The notes: generated from the letters alone by a model not told the origin. Numbered from the stretch's first letter, positions 25,260-39,100 are shown. The stretch: DNA of 64,000 nucleotides from Siphonodentalium dalli (GCA_032622095.1 CP136063.1:280421426-280485425), one strand, 5' to 3'. Made by a program: numbers and translations.

Positions 25260-25715
25260 AATATTTTGAGTTATCTCAGTTTTTAACCATGGACAATTTA
25301 CAAAGTAACACCAGTTGACCAATTTGAGATACTGTGGCAAGCAAATTGTACAATAATATTTTTTTTAATTGGTCCATATTTGTTCAAGTTATCATGCCGG
25401 ACGGATGAATGGACGGATGTTACAACTCAGGGAACAAAACCTGATTGGCTCACTGATTTGATGATTTGAGTTATTCTGGCAAGTAAATGTAAACCAAAAA
25501 TTATTGATATCAGTTCATATTTGTTTGAGTTATAAAGCCGGACGTACAAAAATAGCAAAAATTGACGACCTAAGGTCCATAACTCAGGCAAAAAAATTGG
25601 GAAAAACCTGGTTTTCTCACTGTTTTGAGATATTGTGGCAAGCAGCTTTTAAACCAAACATTGAAATTGGTTCATATTTGTTTGAGTTATCAAGACAAAA
25701 ATCACGAATTTTTTT
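25260..25715 (+). repeat. Diverged tandem units containing TTTGAGATACTGTGGCAAGC
   Basis: Units with CATATTTGTTNNAGTTATCA and GAGATANTGTGGCAAGCA repeat three times and recur at 26663-26840, interrupted by the element at 25721. The tail at 26795-26844 is GACAGACAGTCAATTCAGTA then a CCCCCATTC...GAATGGGGG hairpin. Confidence 0.6.
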
Positions 25716-25720
25716 TTTTA

Positions 25721-26658
25721 AAGTGTCAATGACACTGTAGCTCAACTTGGAATGGCAATAATTTCATGTGTTTCACAGTCAATAGAGCGATTAGGAATGC
25801 GGAAAGTTGAAAGGTCTAAGTAATACTAGATTATCAGCATGAAGAGATATATATAGTGAAACCCAAGATGGTTGCTGATGGCTATGTTTTCCAATGAAAT
25901 TCAAAAACATTTGATAGCTTCCGTCTAGTAGATCAATATCAAGATTAATATGAAGTTTGGTGATGATCGGATGAGGGAAGTGGACTGTAGGATGTGCCAA
26001 AGGATTTAGTCATGCAAAGGGTAAAATCCAAGATGGCCACTGGCAGCCATGTTTTTTTGCCAAATGACCCCAAAATGAATTGTTCCCATCTATATGACAA
26101 TGTCAACAGCCATGACGAATTTCATGATGATCAGACAAACAGTATGGCCTGTAGCCCGTGCTAATGGATTGAATTTTGAAATCCAAGATGGCTGCTGGTA
26201 CGACCATCTACATGTCAATGTCAACATCCATGACAAATTTCATAATTATCTGACCAAAGGTACAACCTGTAGCCCGTGGCAAAGGATTTAGTCATACAAA
26301 GAGTAAAATCCAAGATGGCTGCTGGCGGTCATGTTTTTTGGCCGAAACGACCCCAAAATTACTCGTTCCCATCTACATCTCAATATTAACTTTAACGACA
26401 AATTTCATGATGATCAGACGAACACTCCGGCCTGTAGCCCGTGCTAATAGATTGAATTTTGAAATCCAAGATGGCTGCTGGTGGCCATCTACATGTCAAT
26501 GTCAACGCCCATGACAAATTTCATAATGATCCGACAAAAGGTACGACCTGCAGCCCGTTCTAAAGGAAATTGTTGACGGACACACACGCACACATACACG
26601 GACGACGGATACCAAGCCATGGCAATAGCTAAAACTTTACAAAGTAAAGCTGAGCTAA
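25721..26658 (+). mobile_element. Helitron-like element with tandem core (third copy)
   Basis: Same left end (GTGTCAATGACACTGTAGCT) and right hairpin then GAGCTAA as 22861-25242, with about five core units. It is inserted within the TTTGAGATACTGTGGCAAGC repeat. Confidence 0.72.
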
Positions 26659-26844
26659 AAAATGAGTCCATAACTCAGGCAAAAAAAATTGGAACAAACC
26701 TGGTTTGCATCGACATTGATTTGAGATACTGTGGCAAGCAACTTGTATAAAAAACATTATTGAAATTGGTTCATATTTGTTCGAGTTATCAAGCCTCACA
26801 GACAGTCAATTCAGTATAGCCCCCATTCTCTTTGTGAATGGGGG

Positions 26845-26976
26845 CATAATTATATAAATGATACTCACCACAGAAATGCCAAAATAAAGATGAGATCCGG
26901 TTACGAAGGGCATAATTATATAAAAGATACTCACCACAGAAAAGCCAAAATAAAGATGAGATCCGGTTACAAAGAA
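26845..26976 (-). repeat. 66 bp tandem duplication covering an EPT1 exon end and splice donor
   Basis: Two head-to-tail 66 bp units (26845-26910 and 26911-26976) differ at only a few positions. On the minus strand each carries the exon tail encoding VTGSHLYFG plus a GTGAGTAT donor. Because 66 is divisible by three and there is no stop, using the second donor would insert 22 residues, repeating VTGSHLYFG. Confidence 0.9.
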
Positions 26977-27117
26977 GCAGTAACCCCACAGTAGGTAGAG
27001 CTCGAACACGCCAAGGTTGAGGAAGTATACAACAGTAACTATAGAGAATAATGGCACCAGCAACATATTTATCAATTCACTACGTGTGTTACTCATCTGC
27101 GCTATAATTAGATGACA
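26935..27117 (-). CDS. SELENOI: EPT1 exon, last membrane helices, with duplicated donor downstream
   Basis: 61 codons starting CHLIIAQMSNTRSELINMLL and ending SHLYFGFSV, matching the vertebrate CQLIVCQMSSTR to HIHYGVRV segment. The acceptor has a long pyrimidine tract (TTTTTCTTTCAG); the donor is GTGAGT. A 66 bp tandem copy of the exon end and donor lies immediately downstream. The frame stays open through that copy, so an extended exon ending at 26869 is also possible. Confidence 0.91.
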
Positions 27118-30100
27118 CTGAAAGAAAAAGATGCAGTTTTTGAGTTTAATTAACCCTTTCTTTACCAAATACTCATTAACTAGTGGCATTCAAAACCTGC
27201 GTTGGCTAGCTCTGGGTTTAATTTCAGTCGCCCGCGGCCATTATTTCCTGAACATGTGTCCACAAAAAGTTAGTTGATAGATTCCATGCAATTTATTTCA
27301 TCCAAAAATCAACCAACAAAGTATCATTGACAAGCCTTGAAATAGTGTGTCTGTCATTTGCAGAATGAGGTCCCCAGAGGGTGAATTTGGTGATGCTAGC
27401 CCGCTATGCGGGGTAGCATCACTAAATTCACCCTCTGGGGACCTCATTCTGCAAATGACAAACACACTATTTCAAGGCTTGATCATTGAAAGATATTGAT
27501 TTTGCAGATACAAAAATCACGTGTTTAATACATGGTTATAAATTGCAGTATTGAATAGGAAATTTGAATTTTGAAATGGGTCCAGTTCCACGCAGTTTGT
27601 ATAAAAACGTACTGCAGTTATTTCGTACCAATGAATAAAAATGTTGTGTAAGAGGGGCATGCGAGTGAGACTGAGAAAAGGGTTTACTAATGTGCAGATC
27701 TACTAACTTTCAGAATGTGAACACCATATGTGTCATTGAATAGCATTTATCCATTTCATGACTGGAGCTTCCTGAAATTATGCGAAAACCATGTGCCAAT
27801 GCATTCTCTTATATATGCAAGTCTTGCATAGGGAACCTCGTATATATAAGAGAATACATTGGCCTAAAAATATTTACCTTGTAAGCTGGTGTATTCTCTT
27901 ATATATGAGGCTCCCCATGGGAGACTCACTTTATAAGAGAATGCACTGGCACATGATCTTTAATACTGCATCAGCACAGCTCACGTCGTGTAAGGCTTAA
28001 AAGCATTTTCAATGAGTTTTTCTATAATTAATATAAACTCACCGCTATATTGGAAAATGTTGTCCCTGTGGTCACATAAAAGAGACGAGGCTGTTTTTCT
28101 AAAATACTATAGGCAGACATTCTAGCCCAGAAAAGCATCAGCACAAGTAATATTACTGTTGAAACTAAAGGTCGCATTGCTTCACTTAAAGGTCGCATTT
28201 TTCCTGTTTTATCTTTGTATGACCTGAAAGCAAAAGATGAATAATAATCATTAAAAAGTCTGTGTGCCCATGTTATAAAGGAATACTAAAAAGTTTCCAT
28301 TTGTAAAGGCAATAAAGAAAAGCCTGTGTTTCCAAGCACTGCCAACAACTTACATGTAAGGACACTTGGATGCTGTTTTGTTTATTATAACGAGTCTGTT
28401 TTGGTCAATCTTGGTACTTCGGTACTGACTGACAAAGAGGACTTCCAAAAGAGATGCATACCAAATTTCATTGAGATCCGATCACCTATGGTTGAGATAT
28501 ATGAGTGGACAGACAGACGGACGCAGGTATGGCTAGACAGATGGATGGACAGACGAATGCATGTAATCCAGTAAACCACCCATTTTTTGGGATGGGGGTA
28601 TAAAAACTGTATCTGTTTTTACCCACGTTCGCTGAATTTTATTATGTTATCCAGATTGGGGAAAGTCTCCTTCATATATCATGTTCATTAATTCCATGGC
28701 TGGAGTTTTGTGAAATTTTGTGAAAACCCTGTGCCAATACATTCTCTTATATCTGTGAGTCTCGCATATATAAGTGAATACATTGTTTATCTACATGTAC
28801 ATGTAGGTTGAATAAAATAATAAAATAAAAGTTCAGCCGACCACAGTGTCCCCCGAAAATGTGGCAAGTCGATGCCGCTTTGTTAAAGAAATTTAAAAAA
28901 ATGTGAAATTTTCTAAGTCAAAAAGGGTTAATAACTCCATATAAAAATAACTTTCCATCATCTATATACATGTTGCACATCTCCAATATGTGGGTCACTC
29001 TGAAGTTTCAAATATCGACGATCAAAACTGTAGGAGGAGTTGATTACACCATGAAGGTACCCTCATCCAGAAAATTATAAAAAATATTGAAATTTTCTTA
29101 ATCGAAAAGGGTTATTAACTCTGTCAAAAAATAATTTTTCAGTCATCTATATACATGTTGCACATCTTCAATATATGGGCAACAATACTATACACTTTTG
29201 AGTACCTTCATGGTGTAATCATCTCCCCCTACAGATTTCATCCCAGAGATTTGAAAGTTCAGAATATCTTCATATATTGAAGATGTGCAACATCTATATA
29301 GATGATTTTTTTTTTTTTTTTAAGGAGTTATTAACCCTTTTTTGTATGAGGGTACCTTCATGGTGTAATCAACTCCTCCTACAGTTTTGATCGTAGATAT
29401 TTGAAACTTCAGTTTGACGGACAGACAGACAGACGGACGAACGGACGGATGGAGCCCGTTTCTATAGTCCCCCGAATATATAAATTTTTCGGGGGACAAT
29501 GATTGTCAAATAATCGCAGTGACCTTATCTGTGCAGAATTGGCTGATCCTTTCAAGCCTGGAAATAGTGTGTCTGACATTTGCAGAATGAGGTCCCCAGA
29601 GGGTGAATTTATTGAGTCCAAGACCAATGGGTTAGCTTCACCAAATTCACCCTCTCGGAACCTCATTCTGCATAGGCCTCATCATCTAGGAAGTCTCAAA
29701 TTAACATTGTTTTCAGTTTCTATATCCCCTAAATTGCAGAAGATAAAATGCATAATCGAGGTGACTAATGGGTGAATTAACCACCAGCACTGTTCATCTT
29801 TGCCTCTAGCCACTGGCCAGAATAGCGGCTGCATGTCATTACTCTTTCACAAGCCTGCAAATAGCGTGTCTGTCATTTGCAGAATGAGGTCCCCAGAGGG
29901 TGAATTTAGTGACACTATCCCGCATAGCTGACTAGCATCACTAAATTCACCCTCTAGGGACCTCATTATGCTTAGGCCCTCAACTGATATGGCAGACCTA
30001 GGATCAGATTGAAGTTCCCCAGTTGAAGTTGGTGATGTTCACCCATTGGGCACCTCAATTATGAATTTTATCTTCTGCAAATTAGGGGATATAGAAACTT

Positions 30101-33100
30101 CCTAGAAGGGAAATGTAACTAAAAACAATCTTAAATTGATACTATAGATGCTTCCCAGAAGATGAAGCCTAATAAGAATGAGGTCTCCAGAGGGTGAATT
30201 TGGTTATGCTAGCCCACTGTGCAGGATAGCACACTAAATTCAACCTCTGGGGATATAATTCTGCAAATGACAGACATGCTATTAGCAGGCTTGCTCTTTC
30301 ATGGATTTCATGGGGAATGACATCGACCTATGAGAATGCCATTAATTTCAAATAGAGTTGTGCACATTATAGCTTTGAAGTGGCTTTGGAGTTACATGCA
30401 TAATAGATGTACCCTCAATACTGGATATTGGATGTTCATATGATAATAAATTTATTGATAGCATTATATTACAAGCAACTATTGGAATAAAATGTTCACA
30501 TTTTCAAATTCGACATCACATCTAAGGTAATGGTATAAAACTAATATTAAATAGGTGTATCATAGAGTGTTCATTAATAACACAGTTTCACAAGTATAAG
30601 GGTTAATTAATCAAAACCAAAATCCATACAGATGAAGAGTGTGCTAAGGAAAACATAGGTAAGAAATATGAGGCAGATCAGAAGAAAAGTATTTGATTTA
30701 TTACATCGGTAGCATGTGAAGTGTAGTATGTGAAGGATTAATTATTTTCTAAACTGATCAACTAATTAATACCAAAAACTATACAGGTGATGAATGTGTC
30801 ATCATATAACTGCATATAAAATCCGATAAAATTACTTGGAGTTATCGCATCAGATAGTATGCATTTACAGATAGATGGATGTACGGACGACGAATGGTTG
30901 ATCCAGACATCAGCATTATGTGTACCATACACAGTAAGGGTATGCAAAAAAAGTAAGTTTATAAAACATAATTTTTGTGTTTTCCTTAGTTTTTCTGTTA
31001 GGCCACACAAACTTTATTATAAGTTTCTCAGACACTTTTTTTTAAAATGGTCACACAGGCAGGATTCTATCTACTATATATTTTTGGAACTTCTGTCTGT
31101 CTGTGACTGTGTGTGTGTGTGTTATAGACTCGAAAACTGCTCAACCGATCGGACTCAAATTTGGTATGTAGGCCTACTTTGATACGGGGAATAACATGGG
31201 TGGGTCCAATTTGACATATGACTGTGGCATTTGACCATGACCCGACATCGCTCATATATGCTGATATAGGCATGTCTATGGACCTCGACATACCGAGTCA
31301 AATTTGGTATGTAGGCTTACTTTGATCCAGGGAACAATATGGACGGGTCCAATTTCATATGAGACCTTGTCCTTGACCATGACCATATATGCTCATATAG
31401 GCATGTTTCTGGACCTTGACCAATCCAACTCAAAATTGGTATGTAGGACTAATTTGATCCCCAGAACAATATGGGCGGGTCCAATTTCATGTGCGACCAT
31501 GTCCTTGACCTTGACCTCGCTCATATACGCTCAGCCTCATATAGGCATGTTTCGGTCCACCCGGACGAAGTCGGGCACATCAGCTAGTATTTAATATTTA
31601 CCTACAAAATGATCCAGCAGGCAGGTATTTATGACCAAAATGTCCTAGCAGGCAGGTTTACTCACAATTATCAAAAATATTGTTGGGTGTGAAAAATAAC
31701 TTTTCATGATCACTGGTAAGTGTTCATAGACTTTTTATGTAACAGTCTGTTGTTCAACCCAAGTACAGTTTAACCTCTTCAGTGCCAGGGGCCGATCTCA
31801 TCAGCCCTAATTTACGGTCTGTAAAATCGGCCCTAAAAAAAATAAAAAATAAAAAAAAAAAAAATTGTTTTTTGTTTTTTTTAGATTTTTTTTTTTTGGG
31901 TTGAATTATTTTTGAGTATGCTTAAGCATGCTATAGCGAATTTAAAAACAAACTGGTTAAAACCTTAGGAGCACGTTATAACTCAAAACTATCACCAAGT
32001 ATTCATAGTAATAATTTTGATGCCCATGAACGTAAGATTCCCTGGGCACTAAACCTACAAAATAAGTCTGTTAAAGAATATTTGAAAAAATTATTAAAAT
32101 TCTAAAAAATAATAACAAATGATGAAAAATTGTTAGGCCAATGCATTCTCTTATATATGCGAGGCGACCTATGGTCGACTCGCATATATAAGAGAATGCA
32201 TTGGCACAGGGTATATGGGTTGATACAAAAATTGGACCTGGCACTGAAAGGGTGAAACAAGTAAAAACTAAACAAAAAGGAGAAAACACCATTCCTTCTA
32301 GACTGATTTTCCTATGTCTTTACTAGGCAGCAATATATATAAATATGTTTAATAACTTACTTATAAACATTTCTGAATGTGGGTGGGAATGTAAGACCAA
32401 CAAATCCAACTGAAATTTAAACAGAGATCATAATGAATAAAACATTTGTATCACGAAAAAACTTCACTTCATATCATCCTAACCTCAACAAGGGGACTGA
32501 GTTAAATATCCAGTAAATGAGGAATATGTTCATTCTACAATGATAAAAAATACAATAATAACACAATAACTGATTGTGAGGAACAACTGAAATGGGCATA
32601 ATTTGTTAAGAACACATGCCGGTCGACTAAATTCTGTCAACTTTTAATCTGTCCTGAGTAAGATACATTAAAAAAAACATATTTGGGCTGTTCACAGTCA
32701 ATATTATACAGGTGTGGCACAATAAAGTAATCTGTAATTAGTATGACTGCCAGTATGATATTCTTGCACAATACATTTTGTGTCTTAATATTGTTAAAAA
32801 TGTATTCAGGGTTCCACAAAGTAAGATGACAATGACCAGGGTATTTATTTACATACATGTAACTCAATTTAGCATCACAAATAGCCTCTTTATTTGGAGA
32901 AATGTAATACAAATCAAGTATAACACTCAAGCCTGCAAATAGTGTGTCAGTCATTTGCAGAATGAGGTCCCCAGAGGGAGAATTTAGTGATGCTATCCCG
33001 CATAGTGGGCTAGCATCATTAAATTCACCCTCTGGGGACCTCATTCTGCTTAGGCCGTCAACTGATATGGCAGACCTAGGATCAGATTGAAGTTCCCCAG

Positions 33101-36100
33101 TTGAAGTTGGAGATGTTCACCCATTGGGCGCCTCGATTATGAATTTTATCTTCTGCAAATTAGGAGATATAGAAACTTCCCAGAAGGGAAAAAGTAACTA
33201 AAACCAATGTTAATTTGATAGAATAGTTACTTCCCAGAAGATGAGGCCTAAGCAGAATGAGGTCTCCAGAGGGTGAATTTGGTGATGCTAGCCCGCTGTG
33301 CGGGATATCATCACTAAATTCACCTTCTGGGGACCTCATTCTGCAAATGACAGACACGCTATTTGCAGGCTTGCATGTCCCTTATAAATACATGTATGAA
33401 GAATGAGATGATAATGGCAACTTAAAACTGATAGATCAATTCCACTTATAATCGGTGTGAATAAACGAATTTTCTGATTGGGATGACGTTTACAATGAAT
33501 ACTCCAAGAAAAGCAGATTATTAAATTGAAAACTATTTGGAAATGTATTGTTTCGTTCTTTTTGGCCTATAATAGTCGCACTTTCCGCGGTGGGACGTAC
33601 TTCCAGTTTGTACTGTATCTAGGTGACAATGCCACATATTGGTACATCGGATTAACCCGGTGACGATTATATCCGATTATTTTTAAGAATATTAATTCAA
33701 ATTTCAAATAAGCGCATCGACCCCCCCCCCCCATACCAAATTTCAGTTCAATATCGTAAACAATGTAAGAGCAATATACTGACAATTGTTTTCTATAGTA
33801 AATTCTCATTGTAATTTGGCGAACCTCTTAAAGTACAGAGTTTGATTGACATATTGTGTACGTTGTCGACATCAGCGTTCCTGTGTCGTTTGGTGTCAAA
33901 CCAAGTTTACGATGGATCAGGGCATGCCCCACTTGATAGGAATCGACCTTTACGCAATTAAAATCGGTTTCCAATTAACAGATATGTACGCTGTATGCGT
34001 TGACCTCTTAGAGAGTTTGAACTCTGCAAGTCTTAGTCACGCCCACAGATCACATCAATTTTCATTTTCACCACCTGTTTTCAAACGACTGTATCTCATA
34101 AACGCCTCGACATGTGGAGCTGCCTGATGCGTCATTTGAATGGAGACATGCTGGGCTATACCATGATGTACAAGTTGAATCTGCGCATGCGCGTATATAC
34201 AGACCCCCCCCCCCCCCTTGAAAATTAAACAAACGCTTCTCCCAAAATGTGACTTGTAGTATGCAGGGTTCTAATCATGTGCAAACAGATTGAAATTGTA
34301 AGATTAGATCAGAAGGCAGAATGTTACAAACGGTGTGTATTGGGCGACGAGTTATCTCGTCGCCGGCGCTCAGATGGTGTCTTTCGGGCGACGAGATATC
34401 TCGTCGCCGGCACTCAATGAGTTAAAGTGATGTGAAACACTCCGGTTGAGTGATCAAATAGAAATGGAGAATAATCTTTCTCAAAGTAGTTATTTTTAAG
34501 AATATTAATTCAAATTTCCAGCACACACGCCATCATTTTTATATATTAATTAAATGCAATGACTCTCGATGACGAAATAATTTGTGTTAGTTTATCGCCG
34601 ATTGTTGCGTCCCGAATCGAGATGCAAATATTTACAATTATGCATACTTCATAGGATGATATCTATGGAGTGGTATGGTGGATTTCTTTGAGATTTTCGG
34701 CGATGTTAGTAGAATGCTACATTGCCACAGTTGGCATAGCACCTGAGTACTAACTTATCAGTTTCACGCACCCGAACAAGTCCATAATATGTCTTTAAAT
34801 AGCGGAGACTTTTGTGCTAATTAATGAAACATGCAAGATTGACTGCAATATTGGAAAATAGAAATATGATAAACATACTATAGACAACGAGCTCAAAACA
34901 TTCGCCAAATGAGTATCCAAGAAGCGGCAACCTGAATTTCCACATGTCATGGCCGCCAAAGAATGTGATGAAGTATAGAATAGTCATCCCCTGCAAAATT
35001 AAGAAAGAAAGTGATTAACTACATGTGCGTAAGCCAGTTATTTGTTGACAAAGATATTGATTTTGCTGCCGATTTTTTTTTAAATTCCGTTCTCTTCTGG
35101 CCACAATTTATACATGTAGAACAGTATTTTTATAGAACCTACTTTGAAGACTACAAATACATTTTTTGTGAATAATCACAGAAAACCCAAAGATTGGGTA
35201 TATTATCTATTTATTCCACACCTATTGACGTGAGTCACATGTATTCAACGGAATCCCAGCCATTGAATACATATTTGTGTATACCTCTTGTGGAATACAA
35301 GCCGGAACTATTCTTGTTGACGTTGTCGCCAAAAAAGATGACGTACATTACGTCGATCATCCGCTTCCAGTCATCCCCCCATAATTACTTATTATTTGTC
35401 AGACTTAAATCACAATAAAGGTAGCTATAGTAACAATGAAGGTGACATTCATGGATTGAACTTATCTGACTGAACGGTGTAGAATAAATACAGAACACAA
35501 CTTGCATCATAATCTCGAATCTTTTATCGAACTCGTTGCGGATGGCGCAAAGTTATATTTCGCTCGAGTTACGCTCTCGCGAAATATATCCTTACGATAT
35601 CCACAACTCATTCGATAAAAGCATCTTGATTAATATGCGCGTTGTGTTCTGTCTATATATATATATAAAAGAGTAGGAAGCCTGTTTCAGCTAGTTTGGC
35701 TACAAAGGCATAATAAAGTGGTTTATTTATGATGAGTCAAATGTAATGTGCCTTGATGGAAGATGCTAACAAGATAGAGTTCTCCCCCTTGATGGAAGGT
35801 GCTAACAAGATAGAGTTCTCTTTCTTGCTACTCTGTTCAGTTTCTATATCCCCTAATTTGCAGAAGATAAATGCATAATCAGGGTGTCTTAATTGCTGAA
35901 CGTCACCGACTTCAACTAAGGTACTTCAATCTGATCCTAGGTCTCCCATAGCAGTTGAGGCCTCAGCAGAATGAGATTCCCAGAGGGTGAATTTGGTGAT
36001 GCTAGCCTGCATTGCAGGATAGCGACACTAAATTCACCCTCTGGGGACAAAATGACAGACAAACTATATCAATCAAAGCTTGATTATGACGTAGAATCCC

Positions 36101-39100
36101 AGCCCTTATGTAATATATTACTCACGACCTGTGCAATGTCGTAGCCCCAAGGCAAAAACAGAACACCTGTGTTGTATTTCTCCCAATGTGAAAGAATAAA
36201 ACAGAACATAATTCCGAGAATGACCAGAAACACTCTGAATACGTCAACACTCATCTCTCCCCTCCCGAATACGGAATACATTCCGATTGGGATAAAAATT
36301 GAAGCCCAGCTGTCCAGTCCATGATCAAAGAGTTCTCCGAGAGGACCTGATGTTTTTGTTCTCCTTGCTTGTTTACCATCTGTGCCATCTGTAAAATAAG
36401 TCAATTTACATATTATAATATATTTGTTTGTAAGGCGACACCAATTTTTAAGTCTGGTTTACGAACACCTCCTACAACTTTTTTTCCATTTCATGAACAA
36501 AAATAAAACTTTTTTCTCCCAAACAATTTTACACGCACACTGATTTTCATGTGCTGTCGCATCCGGTTCTGCTTAGGATTATTTACAGATCCATATTTTC
36601 ATGTATTTCATGACAGAAATGACTTGTTTGGTCCAGAATTTCATTCAAAAACATTTTTTTCAAATTTTTTGTAAAATTTATGTAAAATTCCATGATTTAC
36701 TTGATATAAATTGGGGGGGGGACAATTTTTTTTTTTTTTTTTTTTTTCCCTCCTGCATCTACTTTTTTCTCCCCACATGTTCATAAACCAGACTTAAAAA
36801 TTGGTGTTGCCTAATATTTATATAAAAATTCTCATTCCCTCCCGACCTTATTTTTATCCCCTCCTCAAATATTTTTATTTGGATAATTTTGAGGTTTTTT
36901 TTCATGCCTTAACCCTTCCATGACTGGAGCTTCCTACAATTTTGCAAAAAGCATGTGCCAATGCATTCTCTTATATATGCGAGTCTCCAATAGGGAGTCT
37001 CGAATATATAAGAGAATAAATTGGCCTAACAATATTTACCTTGACCGTGTACAGTAAGCCAGTGCATTCTCTTATATATGTAAGGCTCACATCGAAATAG
37101 GATGTAGGGTGATCTATTATTGCCGAGAAATGCAGATTCACAGGTTTTAAAAAACAAGAAAAAGAAAACAAGACATTTAAACTACGAAAATAGGTCAACA
37201 TTTAGTTTTCAGTTCAAGCTGCCATTTGATTAATAATAGATCAAAAATACTGAGATTATTCTGCCAACGAGTCACTTCTTATAATTTATACATCAGTATG
37301 TATGCAGGCCTTAAAATCCATAAAAGTTTGCGAGAATCAAAATATAGCATTTGTACTGCAAATCAGCTGCTTTTACGAGAATCAAACTAAGATTCCTGAT
37401 TCTGATTCTCGTCAGATTTTAAGCTAAGATATGAGGTTATCTGACGCTAATTTGGATATAAAATTTATAATATAGAATATTCTTACCTAGATGATGAGAT
37501 AAGAAATGATTGATGCCACAAACAAGCCACACCCAATTTGGTACCGGTGAATGCTCTGGAAAGTCACGGCTAGCAGCATAAAAATGTGGGTCATAGTATG
37601 TCAGCAGGAAGAAGTTTATCACAAGCATAAGAAATCCAGTCAAGGTCAGAAGATTAGGTGCTAACCAGTATGGATAGAACTGAAATTAAAATAAATAATA
37701 AAGAGATATTTGATGCAATCCAGAATGGATAAAAATTCAGGTGGAAAGAAACATGAAAACTCATACAGAAGAGATGGTGCTTCATTTATTAAAGCTAATT
37801 TAAGTGCCAGAAGAAATTACATCTTTGTTACAAACCAAGTTACAAACCAAGTCTGCAAATAGTGTGTCTATCATTTGCAGAATGAGGTCTCCAGAGGGTG
37901 AATTTAGTGATGTTATCCCGCACAGCAGGCTAGCATCTCCAAATTCACCCTCTGGGAACCTAATTCTGCTCAAGCCACATCTGGGAAGTATCTAAAGTCT
38001 AAATTTAACATTGTTTTTAGTTACTTTTTCCATACCCCACAATTTGCAGAAATTAAAATGCATACTAATGGGTGAACATCATTAACTGGAGAACTTCAAT
38101 CTGATCATAGGTCTCCCATAGCAGTTGAGGCCTATGCAGAATGAGGTTCCCAGAGGGTGAATTTAGTGATGCTAGCCCGCTGTGCATTATAGCGTCACTA
38201 AATTCACCCTCTGTGGACCTCATTCTGAAAATGACATACACACTATTTGCAAGCTTGTTCCAACAAACCACAAGCTTCTGAATAAATCAACTATAGAACA
38301 GTCAGGAGCCATGCGAACATCTTTAACCCTTTGAGTGCCAGGTCCGATTTTTGTATCAACCCATATACCCTGTGCCAATGCATTCTCTTATATATGCGAG
38401 TCGACCATAGGTCGCCTCGCATATATAAGAGAATGCATTGGCTTAACAATTTTTTTTTTTTTTACAATTTTTTAAAATTTTAATATATTTTATTATATTC
38501 TTTAACAGACTTATTCTGTATGTTTAGGGCCGATAATATCGGCCCCTGGCACTCAAAGGGTTAAAGGTACTCAATCCGATCAGATGGTCCCCATAGCATC
38601 AAGATACAACAACAACATTTCTTCAAAATACGCTTTAGTTATCAGAATCGGTTTATTGCAACAAAATAATGCTAACAACTGTCAACTATGGTATCAAATT
38701 TTCCAAAACTTGTTATTTATCAACATTTTGTTCAACAAAATATGGCCGTATTATCACTAAAGTATAACAAAATTTGATCGTATTACCATTTGATTTTAGA
38801 GTTATCCATATTCATCCGCAAAATTGTCTGAGACCCTCTGTTAAACCAAGCGTTTCTGGGCCACATATTATTACACATCTCAAGAAATAACAAACTTAAA
38901 AAATTAATATCTGATGACTCCGAACTTTGATGGGTGGGTTCCTCGACTCAAATCAAATATTTTTTACCCCCGAAGCCGAAGAAATAGTAATTTAGGAGCG
39001 TCTGATCGGATTGAGTACCTTTAACAACTATAAATTATCTCTAACTCCAAAGCTTGGGGCGATATATAAATTATGTTTCAACCGCTATATGAGAAGGAAT

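Noticed and set aside
7893-32292. Recurring frames with LCQCILLYMRVDHRSPRIYKRMHW.
   Set aside because: Translation of the hairpin module; appears on both strands because the module is palindromic.
33846-34127. A 93-codon plus-strand frame beginning MTYCVRCRHQ.
   Set aside because: Lies in unassigned DNA next to TTAA-type palindromes and a C-run, with no family signature; chance frame is more likely.
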